A DNA stretch of 64,000 nt from Eunapius fragilis. Lineage: Eukaryota > Porifera > Demospongiae > Spongillida > Spongillidae. The translations under genes and the position numbers were made by a program. Positions 1 to 11,366 of this stretch are shown here, in pieces. The notes below the pieces were generated by a model, which saw nothing but the letters and a program-made list of their open reading frames with translations, had not been told where the DNA came from and made no database searches. The number at the start of each line of letters is the position of its first letter. Position 1 is the first letter of the stretch. The stretch covers positions 2,197,633-2,261,632 of the forward strand of contig OY811981.1 in NCBI GenBank assembly GCA_963681505.1, given 5' to 3'.

Positions 1-1432
1 CTCATCCTCCTCTCCCCCTCCCTCATCCTCCTCTCCCTCCCCTCATCCTCCTCTCCCCCTCCCCTCATCCTCCTCTCCCCTCCCCTCATCCTCCTCTCCC
101 CTCCCCTCATCCTCCTCTCCCCTCCCCTCATCCTCTCCCCTCCCCTCATCCTCCTCTCCCCCTCCCCTCATCCTCCTCTCCCCCTCCCCTCATCCTCCTT
201 TCCCCCTCCCCTCATCCTCCTCTCCCCCTCCCCTCATCCTCCTCTCCCCCTCCCCTCATCCTCCTCTCCCCCTCCCCTCATCCTCCTCTCCCCCTCCCCT
301 CATCCTCCTCTCCCCCTCCCCTCATCCTCCTCTCCCCTCCCCTCATCCTCCTCTCCTCTCCCCTCATCCTCCTCTCCCCCTCCCTCATCCTCCTCTCCCT
401 CCCCTCATCCTCCTCTCCCCCTCCCCTCATCCTCCTCTCCCCTCCCCTCATCCTCCTCTCCCCTCCCCTCATCCTCCTCTCCCCCTCCCCTCATCCTCCT
501 CTCCCCTCCCCTCATCCTCCTCTCCCCCTCCCCTCATCCTCCTCTCCCCTCCCCTCATCCTCCTCTCCCCTCCCCTCATCCTCCTCTCCCCCTCCCCTCA
601 TCCTCCTCTCCCCTCCCCTCATCCTCCTCTCCCCTCCCCTCATCCTCCTCTCCCCCTCCCCTCATCCTCCTCTCCCCTCCCCTCATCCTCCTCTCCCCTC
701 CCCTCATCCTCCTCTCCCCCTCCCCTCATCCTCCTCTCCCCCTCCCCTCATCCTCCTCTCCCCCTCCCCTATCCTCCTCTCCCCCTCCCCTCATCCTCCT
801 CTCCCCTCCCCTCATCCTCCTCTCCCCCTCCCCTCATCCTCCTCTCCCCCTCCCCTATCCTCCTCTCCCCCTCCCCTCATCCTCCTCTCCCCCTCCCCTC
901 ATCCTCCTCTCCCCCTCCCCTCATCCTCCTCTCCCCCTCCCCTCATCCTCCTCTCCCCCTCCCCTCATCCTCCTCTCCCCCTCCCTCATCCTCCTCTCCC
1001 TCCCCTCATCCTCCTCTCCCCCTCCCCTCATCCTCCTCTCCCCTCCCCTCATCCTCCTCTCCCCTCCCCTCATCCTCCTCTCCCCTCCCTTCATCCTCTC
1101 CCCTCCCCTCATCCTCCTCTCCCCCTCCCCTCATCCTCCTCTCCCCCTCCCCTCATCCTCCTCTCCCCCTCCCCTCATCCTCCTCTCCCCCTCCCCTCAT
1201 CCTCCTCTCCCCTCCCCTCATCCTCCTCTCCCCCTCCCCTCATCCTCCTCTCCCCCTCCCCTCATCCTCCTCTCCCCCTCCCCTCATCCTCCTCTCCCCT
1301 CCCCTCATCCTCCTCTCCCCCTCCCCTCATCCTCCTCTCCCCCTCCCCTCATCCTCCTCTCCCCCTCCCCTCATCCTCCTCTCCCCCTCCCCTCATCCTC
1401 CTCTCCCCCTCCCCTCCCTATCCTTCCCCCTC
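1..1432. repeat. 21-22 bp pyrimidine/purine minisatellite inside a formin intron
   Basis: About 65 tandem copies of a 20-22 base unit built from CCTCATCCTCCTCTCCCC, with the number of Cs varying between copies. All purines are on the minus strand. The array lies directly downstream of the last visible formin exon on the minus strand, so it is intronic sequence that runs off the left edge. The strict strand asymmetry could allow triplex (H-DNA) structures, which is inference. Arg/Gly/Glu-rich reading frames here are repeat artefacts. Confidence 0.95.
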
Positions 1433-1447
1433 CCCTCTCTCCATTAC

Positions 1448-2194
1448 CATCAAGTCCTCCATCATCCTCTTCAGGTCCGCAGTATGGAGTGTGTGTCTTG
1501 TGTTTGACTCTTCCAACCTTTGGTTCTGATTTAACAGCTCCAAGTTGGCAGTCTGCATTAATATAGGGTGTGGTCAATACAGACCAATTCAAACACACAC
1601 GCAATATTATACACACACACTCACATATACAAAGTAACACATGCACACACCCACATACACCCACACACATTCACACAATAACAGCACAATTCTGTCACAT
1701 CCATCCTGGTCACTGTCCAGAGAGTTGTAATGCTCTCCCATTGGACACGAGGGCAGTACTTTAAATTATTCAGTTATATGCTTTCCACCAGGCCACTCCC
1801 ACCTGGCCCCTCCCACACATTGCCCACCTTTAGCTGTGTCACAGTTTCTGCAAGTTCCAGAGCTTTGCTCTTCTGCTGTTCATATTTCTCTCCCCACTGC
1901 GGAAAGGAATAACATGGTGGTGGTGGTGTTGGGGGGAGGGGGGGGGGGGGTTCAAAGATGTTTCTTGTCAGAGAAGGAACCACTTTCAAATGTGGAGAGG
2001 ATTCCGAGGTGTAAACCCTCTTAATGAAAAGCCTCAATTAAAAATATGCATTTGCTAATTTGACAACTCTGTTAGACCTAATGGTGAACTGTAACCTCTA
2101 GTGACAGGCATCTTACATTGCAGATTAATATAATTAATTATGCCACTATCAGCAATGTGCATGTGTGCGTGTGTATGCATGTGTACGTGTGCAA

Positions 2195-2227
<33 letters not shown>

Positions 2228-5200
2228 TATTGCCAGTGTTCATTACTTACTGTTGTCACTTGATCGTACAGGTTTGCCCGATCAAGGTCTGCCTCTTGAA
2301 GCAACAGACGAGTCAAGTTCAACTATTAAGTGAGTGTGTATGTGTGAGGGTGAGAGAGTGAGAGGGTGAGGGGTGTGAGGGTGATGGGGTGTAAGGGTGA
2401 GGTTGAGGGGTGTGAGGTTGAGGGGTGTGAGGGTAAGGAGTGAGGGTGAGAGGGTGAGAGAGTTCAGAATATTGGCAAACTATTGGCAGCTCCTTACGTC
2501 TTCCTCTAAGCCTCTGATCTTCCCTCTCGCAATGGCCAATCTGTCATACAATTCTTGGACGTCTATGCGACCCTTCCTCCATTCTCTGATCTCGTGACTA
2601 ACCCTTTCGTCCGACTCTCTGTGGAGCCACTGAGTTTGCGTACGCATAAATACATCTTTTGGGGTGGGCAGCTGGCAGGAATTTACTGACCTGTTCAACT
2701 TCGTCCGGATCCAGCCCGGCATCGATGAACTCTTCCTGGTGGTAGACCTTGGTGTTGACAGTGGGACTGCTCTGGATGATGGTGTTGATAAGGCAGAAGG
2801 CCTGGGCCTGGGCAATGAGCAAGGTGCAGGCGTCATGACCCAACTCTGATATAGCCATTACAGACTAGGTCTATTACCTTATAAAGGTATTGGATGGACC
2901 TATTGCCTTATAGGGTATGGGATATACCTATTACCTTATAGGGTATGAGATGGGCCTACCACACTAGTCAAACTTACTTCCTGGATTGTTTGCAAAACAT
3001 GCACAGCTAACGTAGTGCCTTGGAGGGGGGAGGACGTAAGGGAGGGAGGTATATACCTGATAACCACTGTCAACTGCCTCCTCTGTGATTGAGCGAACAA
3101 GTGGCTCAAACCTTTTGAGGTGGTTCTTTAGTGCCCTGTAATTCTCGAATGCCTTAAGTATGGCTTGGTGCCCTCCAGGGGATAGCAATACTTGAAGCAA
3201 CAACTGGTGAAGGTGGAGAAGAAAGTATGGTGGCATGGTTATGGGATAGTGTTGACATGGTTAGGTGACCTGGGATATGTGTTGGTATGGCTAGGTGACC
3301 TGGGATACGTGTCGGTATGGTTAGATGATGTGGGGACATGGTTAGGTGATGGGGTGGCATGGTTAGGTGATGTGGTGACATAGTTAGGTGATGTGGTGAC
3401 ATGGTTAGATTATTTGATGACATGGTTAGGTGATGTGGCAACATGGTTAGGTGATGGGGTGACATGGTGTGGCATGGTTAGGTGATGTTGGATATGTGGA
3501 CATCACCTTATGCACACTCACTGCTCACACTCCAAGCATCCTGCCATATTCTGTAATGTATCTCACCTTTAGAATGAACGTCTTCACTTTATATGACTGA
3601 CTTTTGTCATGAAGGAAGCAGAGCAGGTAGGGAAGGCTGGGTGGGTAGTTCAGCACAGCTGAAAAGCCAACCTGTTGACATAGGATTAACTCATTTGGTA
3701 TGTATGCTGCTCCATGGTGTGTGCTAAATGTACCTGTGTTATATGTGCATCTGCGTGTGCTATGTGTGAGTGTGCATATTTGTGTGTGTACATGTGCTGT
3801 GTGAGTACGTGCATAAGTGTGTACATTCATATGTCACATACATGCTCAGTGCACGGTGACATAGAATATGTGTGGTATGGGGGTGTATGCTGCCCATGTC
3901 TGTCTAGGTTTTGATAATCTACTGTATTTGTGTTGTTATGCAAATGTTGATTGTTCGCATACCTGCGATAGTCTGGGGACCTGGCTTACTAATTGCGCAG
4001 TTATGCTCAATGCATTCGGTATTCAATTGGGAAAGTGTGTGTTTATTTATGGTTATAATGTGTGATGATGTGGGGGCGCTGGCATGTGCTAATCATGTGA
4101 CTGTGATGGTGGATGGTTGGTGCTGCACTTACCGGATGGTTCATGATGGTTTTAAGGCACAGCAAGCATATGTAGAGACACTCCTGTGTGAATGCAATAG
4201 ATAATATAAGGCATCAGCCAGTGTATAGTCGGCTGCAAATGTCCATCACAATGACAATCCAGGACTTAATAGCTACTGTTAAAAATGTTTGGCTGTTTAG
4301 TGTAGCTTAGCATAGCTCCATATCATTCCATACTTATGATTTTTGGTGCCGACATGGTTAACTAACTACACACAGTGTCTCTGAACTAATTACTCACAGG
4401 GTCTCTGAACAGAATAGTATTCTTGTGGGGATCCTTTCTTGGGATCGAATGTGGATGGTCAAGGAGGTCCTTTGCCATCTCAATGAGAGCAATGTGACCA
4501 TGGTTTGGCGCACTCACAAACTCCTCCACCCACCTGTACAGAGGTAACCATGGTAACATGCTTACATAAAGCAGTGTGGGTTATAGCAGATGTCCTAACA
4601 CTCACACATGGCACACACCCACATATGACACACCCACACATGACACACCACTCACATGCATGTACCTCATCCACAGCAAACCATACACAACCAACCACCT
4701 CACACACAAATTGCCAAAAAAAAAAAAAAAAAAGATTCTAATGAGTGCATACGAGTGGTTCAGATTCGTCCTCATATCCACTTCCAAGTCTGCAAGGACC
4801 GTTCTTAGGGGCTGAAGGCCTTCAAGGAGGTCCTTCTTGAACTTGGCCTCCTTCAGTGCAGGCTGGGCATGTCTCACCAGCTGCTCGATGTAGTAGACAC
4901 ACGATAAGCCAATCTGCATTTCATGCTGGGATTGTTGTGGATGATATTTTTATATGCTAACAACTGGATTGCCCCAAAAATTACCTGTGCAATAATAAGG
5001 CCCCATTTGTAAGCTTTAGGTTTCGTGTTTAGCTCCATCATGGTCTCAGGTGTGAGGCTCATTCTTCTCTGTAGGTAGAATTCAAAAGGTTATCTGACTG
5101 CACCAAATGGTAAGCAAACCAGCTAAGAGGAGATGCACATGGAACTTTATTTTTATTTTTAAAAAGGCGTTGCTTTCGGAGTTCTATCCTATCAGGAATG

Positions 5201-5527
5201 CACGTACCACGAGTCGTTCAAAAAGTGTGTCTACAACGTTGTCATCAGGCATTGGTCTGTCAGATATGATCACTATGGGGCAATGGATGGGAGATAAGAA
5301 GCAGGTAAAGACCAACGAGAAGGGTAGAGGAAATTAAGTAGCATGCATATGCTCTGTTACTCTTTGGACTACAGCTGTGCGTGTGCTATAAATTCACCTT
5401 CTCCTTCGGTAGGTGAACTGATCTCCGGAGGAGGTTCTTGGACTTTCGTGGATTTGCTGCGCGGACGGGTTGCGCCTTGGGGCCGTTGAATATTCGATTG
5501 CAGCCCATCCATTGTGCGAGAGGCCAT
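1448..5527 (-). CDS. Diaphanous-related formin, N-terminal half (GBD/FH3 plus coiled coil), 3' part beyond left edge
   Basis: Formins nucleate and elongate unbranched actin filaments. The N-terminal half binds Rho-family GTPases and mediates autoinhibition. Exons in transcript order: 5398-5527, 5208-5272, 4985-5068, 4753-4913, 4398-4533, 4133-4183, 3567-3671, 3057-3203, 2691-2843, 2498-2629, 2260-2322, 1828-1896, 1448-1552. All phases agree, giving 467 residues. Residues about 66-344 resemble a formin GBD/FH3 armadillo domain: a WVEEF segment, then CLKTIMNHP, then SPGGHQAILKAFENY, matching the family's GGH..IL.AF pattern. Residues 345-467 are charged coiled coil. The FH1 and FH2 domains are not in the window. 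The start is the first ATG of a conserved frame, 500 bases head-to-head from RPL38. I cannot separate DIAPH, DAAM and FMNL classes. Confidence 0.85.
3228..3500. repeat. 21 bp minisatellite in formin intron
   Basis: Tandem copies of ATGGTTAGGTGATGTGGTGAC-like units with drift. It lies in the intron between the formin exons at 3567-3671 and 3057-3203. Confidence 0.85.
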
Positions 5528-6026
5528 AAATAGATGGTTCGGACTGCACAGTTTGTTGTTTTTATATTTATTTTCGGAACAATACCCGCTGCAGACGGTG
5601 CTCTTTTATTAAGAGAGAGGGGACCTTTCGGCTTGCTCTGTGCTGGCTTGAGTATGTAGCATGACGTCCGAAGGCTGCGCTGAATGCTTTACCATACAGA
5701 TTTAATGTGGGTAGGGCTTGTCTGCAAAAAAAAAATCCAGCAACGCCCCTTATGTTTCGCGCATGCGTAATTTGCTTTCCTTTTGGACGTTTTATCCAAC
5801 GTGAGTCATGGCTGTTGTATACATCCTCTTGCATCTTTGTTCTTTTTGGTTTGTTGTGCTCGTGTTCTTGTCATCGTAACCTTTGCTAACTCATTTCATA
5901 GCGTTGTATTTTTTGATGTGCTTCGCGATCGATTGTGCCATTAATTTCCTTAATTTTGTATTTTTATTTATTTTACATACTGATGAGCAGTTTGCTTGTA
6001 CAAGAGGCAGCTGGAGTCGTCCAAAC
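5528..6026. promoter_or_regulatory. Shared head-to-head promoter interval of formin and RPL38
   Basis: About 500 bases separate the formin start codon (minus strand) from the RPL38 start codon (plus strand). No other gene is visible. The interval must hold both promoters and 5' UTRs. No TATA box or other named element is claimed. Confidence 0.5.
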
Positions 6027-6696
6027 ATGGTGAGTATTGAAATACGCCGGGCGTTATGAGTTATTGTCTGTGTTCTAATTGTAGCCCAAGAAGATTGAAG
6101 AAATAAAGGACTTCCTCATCACAGCCAGAAGAAAGGATGCAAAGTGTACGTATAACTGTAAAATACCGCACAGTACTCGGGAGTGTTTAGCGCCAGTAGC
6201 ACGACAACTGCTAAGGGTTAGCATTCGCATACCATGGTTAGAGTTGCGATGTTTGTACCAACACCTGCTGTGTCGTGTTGTAAGACACCTGGTACACTTA
6301 GCACGCATCGACAGTGATTGTCTGGTGTCACATAATGGTTAATGGATGTACTTAGCCAGTCTGTCAGAAATGTGTAGTGAATAAAGCTATGTGCATTACA
6401 TTTAATTTGATGCTAAAGCCTGTTCAAGTGGCAGAACCTGCTGTCCACTGATGATATGTTTCTTTATTTAGCTGTCAAAATTATGAAAACCAGAGATAAA
6501 GTGAAGTTCAAAGTGCGCTGTTCCAAATACCTGTACACGCTTGTCGTCACTGACAAAGAAAAGGCAGACAAGCTGAAACAGTCGTTGCCACCAGGTATTC
6601 TCCCCATGATGATGGTGTGCATTAATACGAATGTTGTTTTCCCCAGATCTTTCTGTGAAGGAACTGGGTAAAGGCAAAGGTCCTGGAAAAGCCTAA
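6027..6696 (+). CDS. RPL38: 60S ribosomal protein L38 (eL38)
   Basis: Small basic protein of the large ribosomal subunit. Four coding exons: 6027-6029 (only the ATG), 6085-6145, 6472-6594 and 6647-6696 with a TAA stop. Phases agree and give 79 residues. It starts [11 protein letters not shown] followed by TARRKDAKS, and contains [15 protein letters not shown] and LKQSLPP, all diagnostic of eL38. The vertebrate protein is about 70 residues and ends near VKELK. Here the C terminus runs on for nine residues, GKGKGPGKA. The first intron begins immediately after the start codon. GPANK1 starts 119 bases downstream on the same strand. Confidence 0.97.
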
Positions 6697-6815
6697 CTGT
6701 TATCCTATCAGTTTGTTCCATCAATCTTTTGTCCTCGTTACGTTACGACTAAGGGAGGGCGGTCACGTGATTAACGTGTAATTGTCACGGCGCCTTGACA
6801 GACTCGACATTCGTG

Positions 6816-7901
6816 ATGTCGGGTACCAAGGTTTATGGAAGCGATGATACTTCACGAACGCTTCAGCGAACACTGCCGTTTGATGCAGGCAACGCCATCC
6901 TATTTTTGAGAGAAAGGGGTACCACCAAACAAAATAAAGGCCAAGATTGTGACGCTCGTGGTAAACACGCAGTGCTGGCAAACATCTCCGGCGCAGAAGC
7001 GAAACAATTTTATGAGGACGTGCTCTCACTGTCGTCGAAACCAAGGGAAGGAACAAAGAAAAGCCACACACACAAGGGCTTTAGAAGACCAGCTGTTAAA
7101 GAACCAACTGTTCATTATTCGCTGTCGGAACTCTTCCGGTCTGCACAGGAAGGCAACTTGCAACCAATTAGGAAGGCCGTGTCAGAAAAGGAGCACAACA
7201 TCAACTCTGTGGACCAGTTCGGTTGGACGTTGCTAATGGTTGCAGCCCACGCGGGACACGCTCACGTGGTTGAGTACCTCCTGTCGGAAGGGGCCGAATG
7301 GAAGGACCGGAGGGACAAGAAGGGAAACAATGCAGCAGACTTGGCTTCTAAGGGAGGCCATCCACTGTTGGCTAATGCTATATTACGTTGCGCTATAAGT
7401 GATGGACAGACGAGCAGCATGCACAGCCAGGAAGTAGGTGACGCGCGCACCTCCGCGACCGCGCAGAATGCGATGTTTTGCGAAGTCTGTAAGCTCCAGG
7501 TTCCTGCGGAGCGTCACGCAACGTCCGTAGTGCACCAGTTTAGCTGTCAGCACCAAACCAGTATCACAAGCTATGGCATTCCGGAGACTAACAGAGGCTT
7601 CCAGCTGCTGCTAAAGAGGGGGTGGGACCGTGATAAGGGTCTGGGCACTGAGAGCCAGGGAATCAAGTATCCCATCAGGACCGTCCTCAAGCGCGACCGA
7701 CTTGGTCTGGGGCTGAGTGGAAGTGCCAAGTCAAGGGTCACGCACTTCCAACCGTACGACATAGCTGCAGTGAGACCTCACTACTGTCAGAGTAAAGGTA
7801 ACTCTGGAGGGACTGTGTCACCAAAGGACAGCACAGGGAAGAGGCAGGATACAAGAGAGTGGGAGAGAAGGCTGAGGCAATATATGAACTCTGATGACTG
7901 A
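6816..7901 (+). CDS. GPANK1: G-patch domain and ankyrin repeat protein (GPANK1-like)
   Basis: Single-exon gene of 361 residues. The first ATG of the frame is at 6816 (MSGTKVYG); the frame is open slightly upstream but has no earlier ATG. In order: a polar N terminus; two ankyrin repeats (about residues 120-190, with DQFGWTLLMVAAHAGH and DKKGNNAADLASKGGH); a CEVCKLQV....H...H zinc-finger-like segment (about 215-240); and a G-patch (about 250-300, with GWDRDKGLG and RDRLGLG). This order matches the GPANK1/BAT4 family, which is thought to act in RNA metabolism through the G-patch. A polyadenylation-type AATAAA lies near 8208. Its 3' third is duplicated at 9899-10535. Confidence 0.93.
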   Translation: MSGTKVYGSDDTSRTLQRTLPFDAGNAILFLRERGTTKQNKGQDCDARGKHAVLANISGAEAKQFYEDVLSLSSKPREGTKKSHTHKGFRRPAVKEPTVHYSLSELFRSAQEGNLQPIRKAVSEKEHNINSVDQFGWTLLMVAAHAGHAHVVEYLLSEGAEWKDRRDKKGNNAADLASKGGHPLLANAILRCAISDGQTSSMHSQEVGDARTSATAQNAMFCEVCKLQVPAERHATSVVHQFSCQHQTSITSYGIPETNRGFQLLLKRGWDRDKGLGTESQGIKYPIRTVLKRDRLGLGLSGSAKSRVTHFQPYDIAAVRPHYCQSKGNSGGTVSPKDSTGKRQDTREWERRLRQYMNSDD

Positions 7902-8497
7902 ACATTGGATACTACACACAGTGTGGTACACCAGGTCCAAGGAGGTTCTTGGGGAGCCATGATGTGGTCCGAATGTGTTGATGGCTCGCTACTCAACCAT
8001 GTGCTGTGGGTGTGTTGGCTCTTCAGTTCTTCTGGGGGTGGACGTGTTGTAGACAGGAGCAGATACCACCAGAGATATTCTCATGTAATTGTGTTATTGC
8101 TTGAAATCTAGTGTTGTTTACAATGACACAAATGGATGGAAGGGGCACCAAAACATATACACACAGAGCATATCATATATCAATCCAGTTGCTTATGAAA
8201 CTAAACTAATAAAAAATGAACCACTATTTTGTATGACAATGATATTGGTGTGGTCTAACCCTGCATAGGTTGGGGCAAGTCTGCCACTATTTGTTTTTGT
8301 TTTCCTATTTATAATAATCAGCTATTGAATGTGGTACCACAACCTAGCTTATTGCCGGCTTAACTACTGATATTTCCTTCTGTGTCTCAATGCTGCATAT
8401 AACTGACTTGCAACTTCAAGTTACGCTTTTAACACTTTCCATATCAGATAGTTCTAGACTTTGATGACTGACAGTTTCAAGGCGCAAAATAAAATTC
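7902..8497. other. Intergenic, GPANK1 3' UTR region
   Basis: No coding feature seen. The first 90 bases downstream of GPANK1 resemble the sequence at 10480-10535, so the segmental duplication extends into this UTR. An AATAAA signal lies near 8208. Confidence 0.6.
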
Positions 8498-9815
8498 TCA
8501 CAGCTTGTTCCACAATTCAGCGGCATCTCCGTAGGCTATGTGGCTTGAACATGTCCCAGAGAATCCATTTATTCGGTATGAATCAGCGCGCTGTGGTTCT
8601 TTGTTGTTCCTATACAAGTGTGTTGCTGGCTGACCACACTGGTAACATTTCAGGCCTGCTCTGGCTTCTGCCAGTTTCTTAGCAGCCTCTTCCAGTTTCT
8701 TAGCAGCCTCAGTCTCCTCAGCTTCTGCCAGTTTCTTAGCAGCCTCTTCCAGTTTCTTAGCAGCCTCAGTCTCCTCAGCTTCTGCCAGTTTCTTTGCCTG
8801 CTTCTTGCTCTCAGACTCAAGTAGTATTATCCTCTGTAGAATTTCCTCGACTTGAGCTTGCAGTCTCTCCTCGAACGAAGTAGCTTGGAGTTTCAACCTT
8901 TCTTCAAACTGTGCAGTTTGCATTTGTAGCTTCTCTTTGAACGTTTCCTGCATCTGGTTGATTTGCTGTCCATGAGACAGTTGCAGCTGTACAAAGGCTT
9001 TTGATAGCGATATAAAATGTATCCCGACATCCTGTTCGTGTTGCCCTATCTCACACCGAGGGGCAACATGGGAACACCCCAAAGGGGTGTGCACGCATGG
9101 TACGAGCTCGCGGGGACAATCAACCTTGTGTGCTTCAAGGCTTTTACGGATAAGATTAGTAGCGCCGCACTGTAGAGGGCATGACACAGAAGCGTACGGG
9201 CATGTCTCGAGGTGGGCGGACATTCGCTTGTGCTGTGCGGAGACTTCGCATGACGGGTGAGGGCAGTGGACTAGCCGAAGTTTGCAGTGATCTCTGAGGT
9301 GGTCGATGAGGTCATTGCGACTCAGACGGACATCGCATACGTCCTGGTCGTCTCCATCGATTCCTTCTTTTTTGGGTTTGGAGTTAGGGCAGCTCTGGGG
9401 ACAAGCAAACTGTTGGTGTGCCTCCATCTCTCCACGCGGAACGAGTGCACCACACCCACCCTCAGTCTCCAGAACACTTGATGGGCTCGTGAAGACAGTC
9501 CATATCAAGATGGCCGTCCAATCGACCGCATGTTCCTTTCCACGTGCATTTGTCGTGTAGGCACACAACGTCCAGAGCGGACACCTGTGCTGAAGCGAAG
9601 GCAGAGGGTACGGGGGCAGCGAGCGGTTCCCGACAAACTGGACAGCTAGGATTGCATTGAAGGCTAGATGCGAGGCAGTCCTGACAAAACAGGTGAGCTC
9701 CGGAGTGGCACGTTACGGGCGAGCGGCAAATATCCGTGCATATAACGCACTGGAAAACTTCGCTCTTCGCCTGATTGCAGAATTTACTGGACGAAAAGCC
9801 ACCGCGCCTCTTCAT
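8498..9815 (-). pseudogene. RING/TRAF-type zinc-finger protein, copy 1, frameshifted
   Basis: Close paralogue of the intact gene at 11367-12788, with the same order: RING finger (CVICTDICRSPVTC..H....C..C....CPVC), TRAF-type Cys/His zinc fingers, a coiled coil rich in KKLAEAEE repeats, and a C-terminal CYQCGQPA...CSSH motif. The start equivalent to copy 2 is MKRRGGF at 9815. The frame breaks near 9462-9468, where this copy has four extra bases relative to copy 2, between a KCSG and a GGCGALV segment. Either this is a decaying duplicate or the four bases are a consensus error. The coiled coil is also shorter than in copy 2. A domain set like this usually means a ubiquitin ligase or signalling adaptor, which is inference. 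Confidence 0.8.
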
Positions 9816-9898
9816 GGCTGGTCTCGGTTCCAAACCAACTACGTAAGTTTTAAAATTACAGATTGGCCCAGGACGATGACTGTCCATGCAGGATCCAT

Positions 9899-10535
9899 GC
9901 TGCACCAGTTTAGCTGTCAGACCAAACCAGTATCACAAGCCACCTGTATGCCATGCCACTAACAAAGGCTTCCAGCTGCTGCGCATGCTAAAGAGGGGGG
10001 TGGGACCGTGATATGGGTCTGAGCACAGAGAGCCAGTACTACTAGTAATTTCTAGGGGTGCATGAGAGGTGCATGCTCATCACATGGGCGAGCTTTCAGG
10101 TTTAATGCAATTGACTTCGCTGTTGTGGAACTCATTGTCTTCTAATAATTACCCGTGCATGCATTATCATATTAGTTCTATCTGCGAGTTAAACAGTTAA
10201 TGATGATTATGTGGAGAAATGCACTGTCACCAAGCCAGGGAATCAAGTATCCCATCAGGACCGTTCTCATGGCAACCGACTTGGTCTGGGGCTGAGTGGA
10301 AGTGCCAAGTCAAGGGTCACGCATTTTCAACCGTATGACATCGCTGCGATGAAATCTCACTACTGTCAGAGTAAGGGTAACTCTGGAGGGACTGTGTCAC
10401 CAAAGGACAGCACAGAGAAGAGGCAGGATACAAGAGAGTGGGAGAGAAGGCTGAGGCAATATATGAACTCTGATGACCAAACCTTGGATACTACACACAG
10501 TGTGGTACACCAGGTCCATGGGGAGCCATGATGAA
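9899..10535 (+). pseudogene. Duplicated 3' fragment of GPANK1, interrupted
   Basis: Matches GPANK1 from the zinc-finger/G-patch region to past its stop codon. It includes the LGLGLSGSAKSRVTHFQPYD and EWERRLRQYMNSDD segments, but the original stop is changed and the G-patch start is damaged. About 200 bases (10037-10238) interrupt it and are flanked by AGCCAG on both sides. There is no start codon context and no upstream ankyrin part. It is a by-product of the segmental duplication that created the two RING/TRAF genes. Confidence 0.85.
10037..10238. mobile_element. Approx. 200 bp insertion flanked by AGCCAG direct repeat
   Basis: In intact GPANK1 the sequence reads continuously through a single AGCCAG. 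In the fragment, AGCCAG occurs at 10031-10036 and again at 10233-10238, with unrelated sequence between. This fits insertion of a short element with a 6-base target duplication. I see no clear terminal inverted repeats, so the element class is unknown. Confidence 0.55.
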
Positions 10536-11366
10536 GTATAACTTGGTGGTGGCTGCTACCCAACCATCCTAGCTTTGGCTCTTATATGGCTGTCAGATCT
10601 TCAGATTGTAGACAGGCAGATACTAAATTTAAGATTGTGTGATATCTGAAGTGTTGCTTCAATTTGCAACATGCCCAGACAATGCACATGCATATGGAAA
10701 ACAACAGATAAACGAGTTCTACTTGTAAATCACTAAGGAAGATACAGGAGGCCACCCCCCCCCCTCCCTTCCTTCCCCCTCTCTATTTCTCTCATCTGAG
10801 CAGATGATGCCTCTGTTGAATTAAGTTGTTAGCATATGCAATCAGGCTCTGAATGGTACATTACTATCTGCAACTTCACCGGCCCAGCCCCCCCCCCCCC
10901 CCCCCCCCCATTCGAACTTTCTGGATCCACCACCCCCCTGTTACGCTTAGTTTGCTTGTCTAAAACCTGAACTATCACTGAGCTAACAAACTGATATTTT
11001 GTGTGCGGCAATTAAAAAAATCTGCTTAGTTCAGGTAACACAATATTGTTACATGTAGCTTAGGTGAACTCCATGAACACATGTAACTATATTTGACTCA
11101 ATGCTATACACCATAGCTGCAACAATTTACATGTGTTAAAAAATTTTTTTTGCTCCGAAAGAGTAATATCCACCTACTATATGTATAGCAATAAGCTCTA
11201 ATTACATGATATTATAACATACATGTGTTAAAAATACAAAAAATACAATAAAGTAAAAACAACCTATTGAGTGCTGATAAATACTTGAAACACTCACCGT
11301 GACCAGACACAGTCCTTCACTCAATTTAATTGGATAACTGCCAGCTTAGGACAAACAATGGCATAC
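10536..11366. other. Intergenic between GPANK1 fragment and RING/TRAF copy 2
   Basis: No gene seen. It contains C homopolymers near 10755 and 10890-10909 and AT-rich sequence. Confidence 0.6.
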
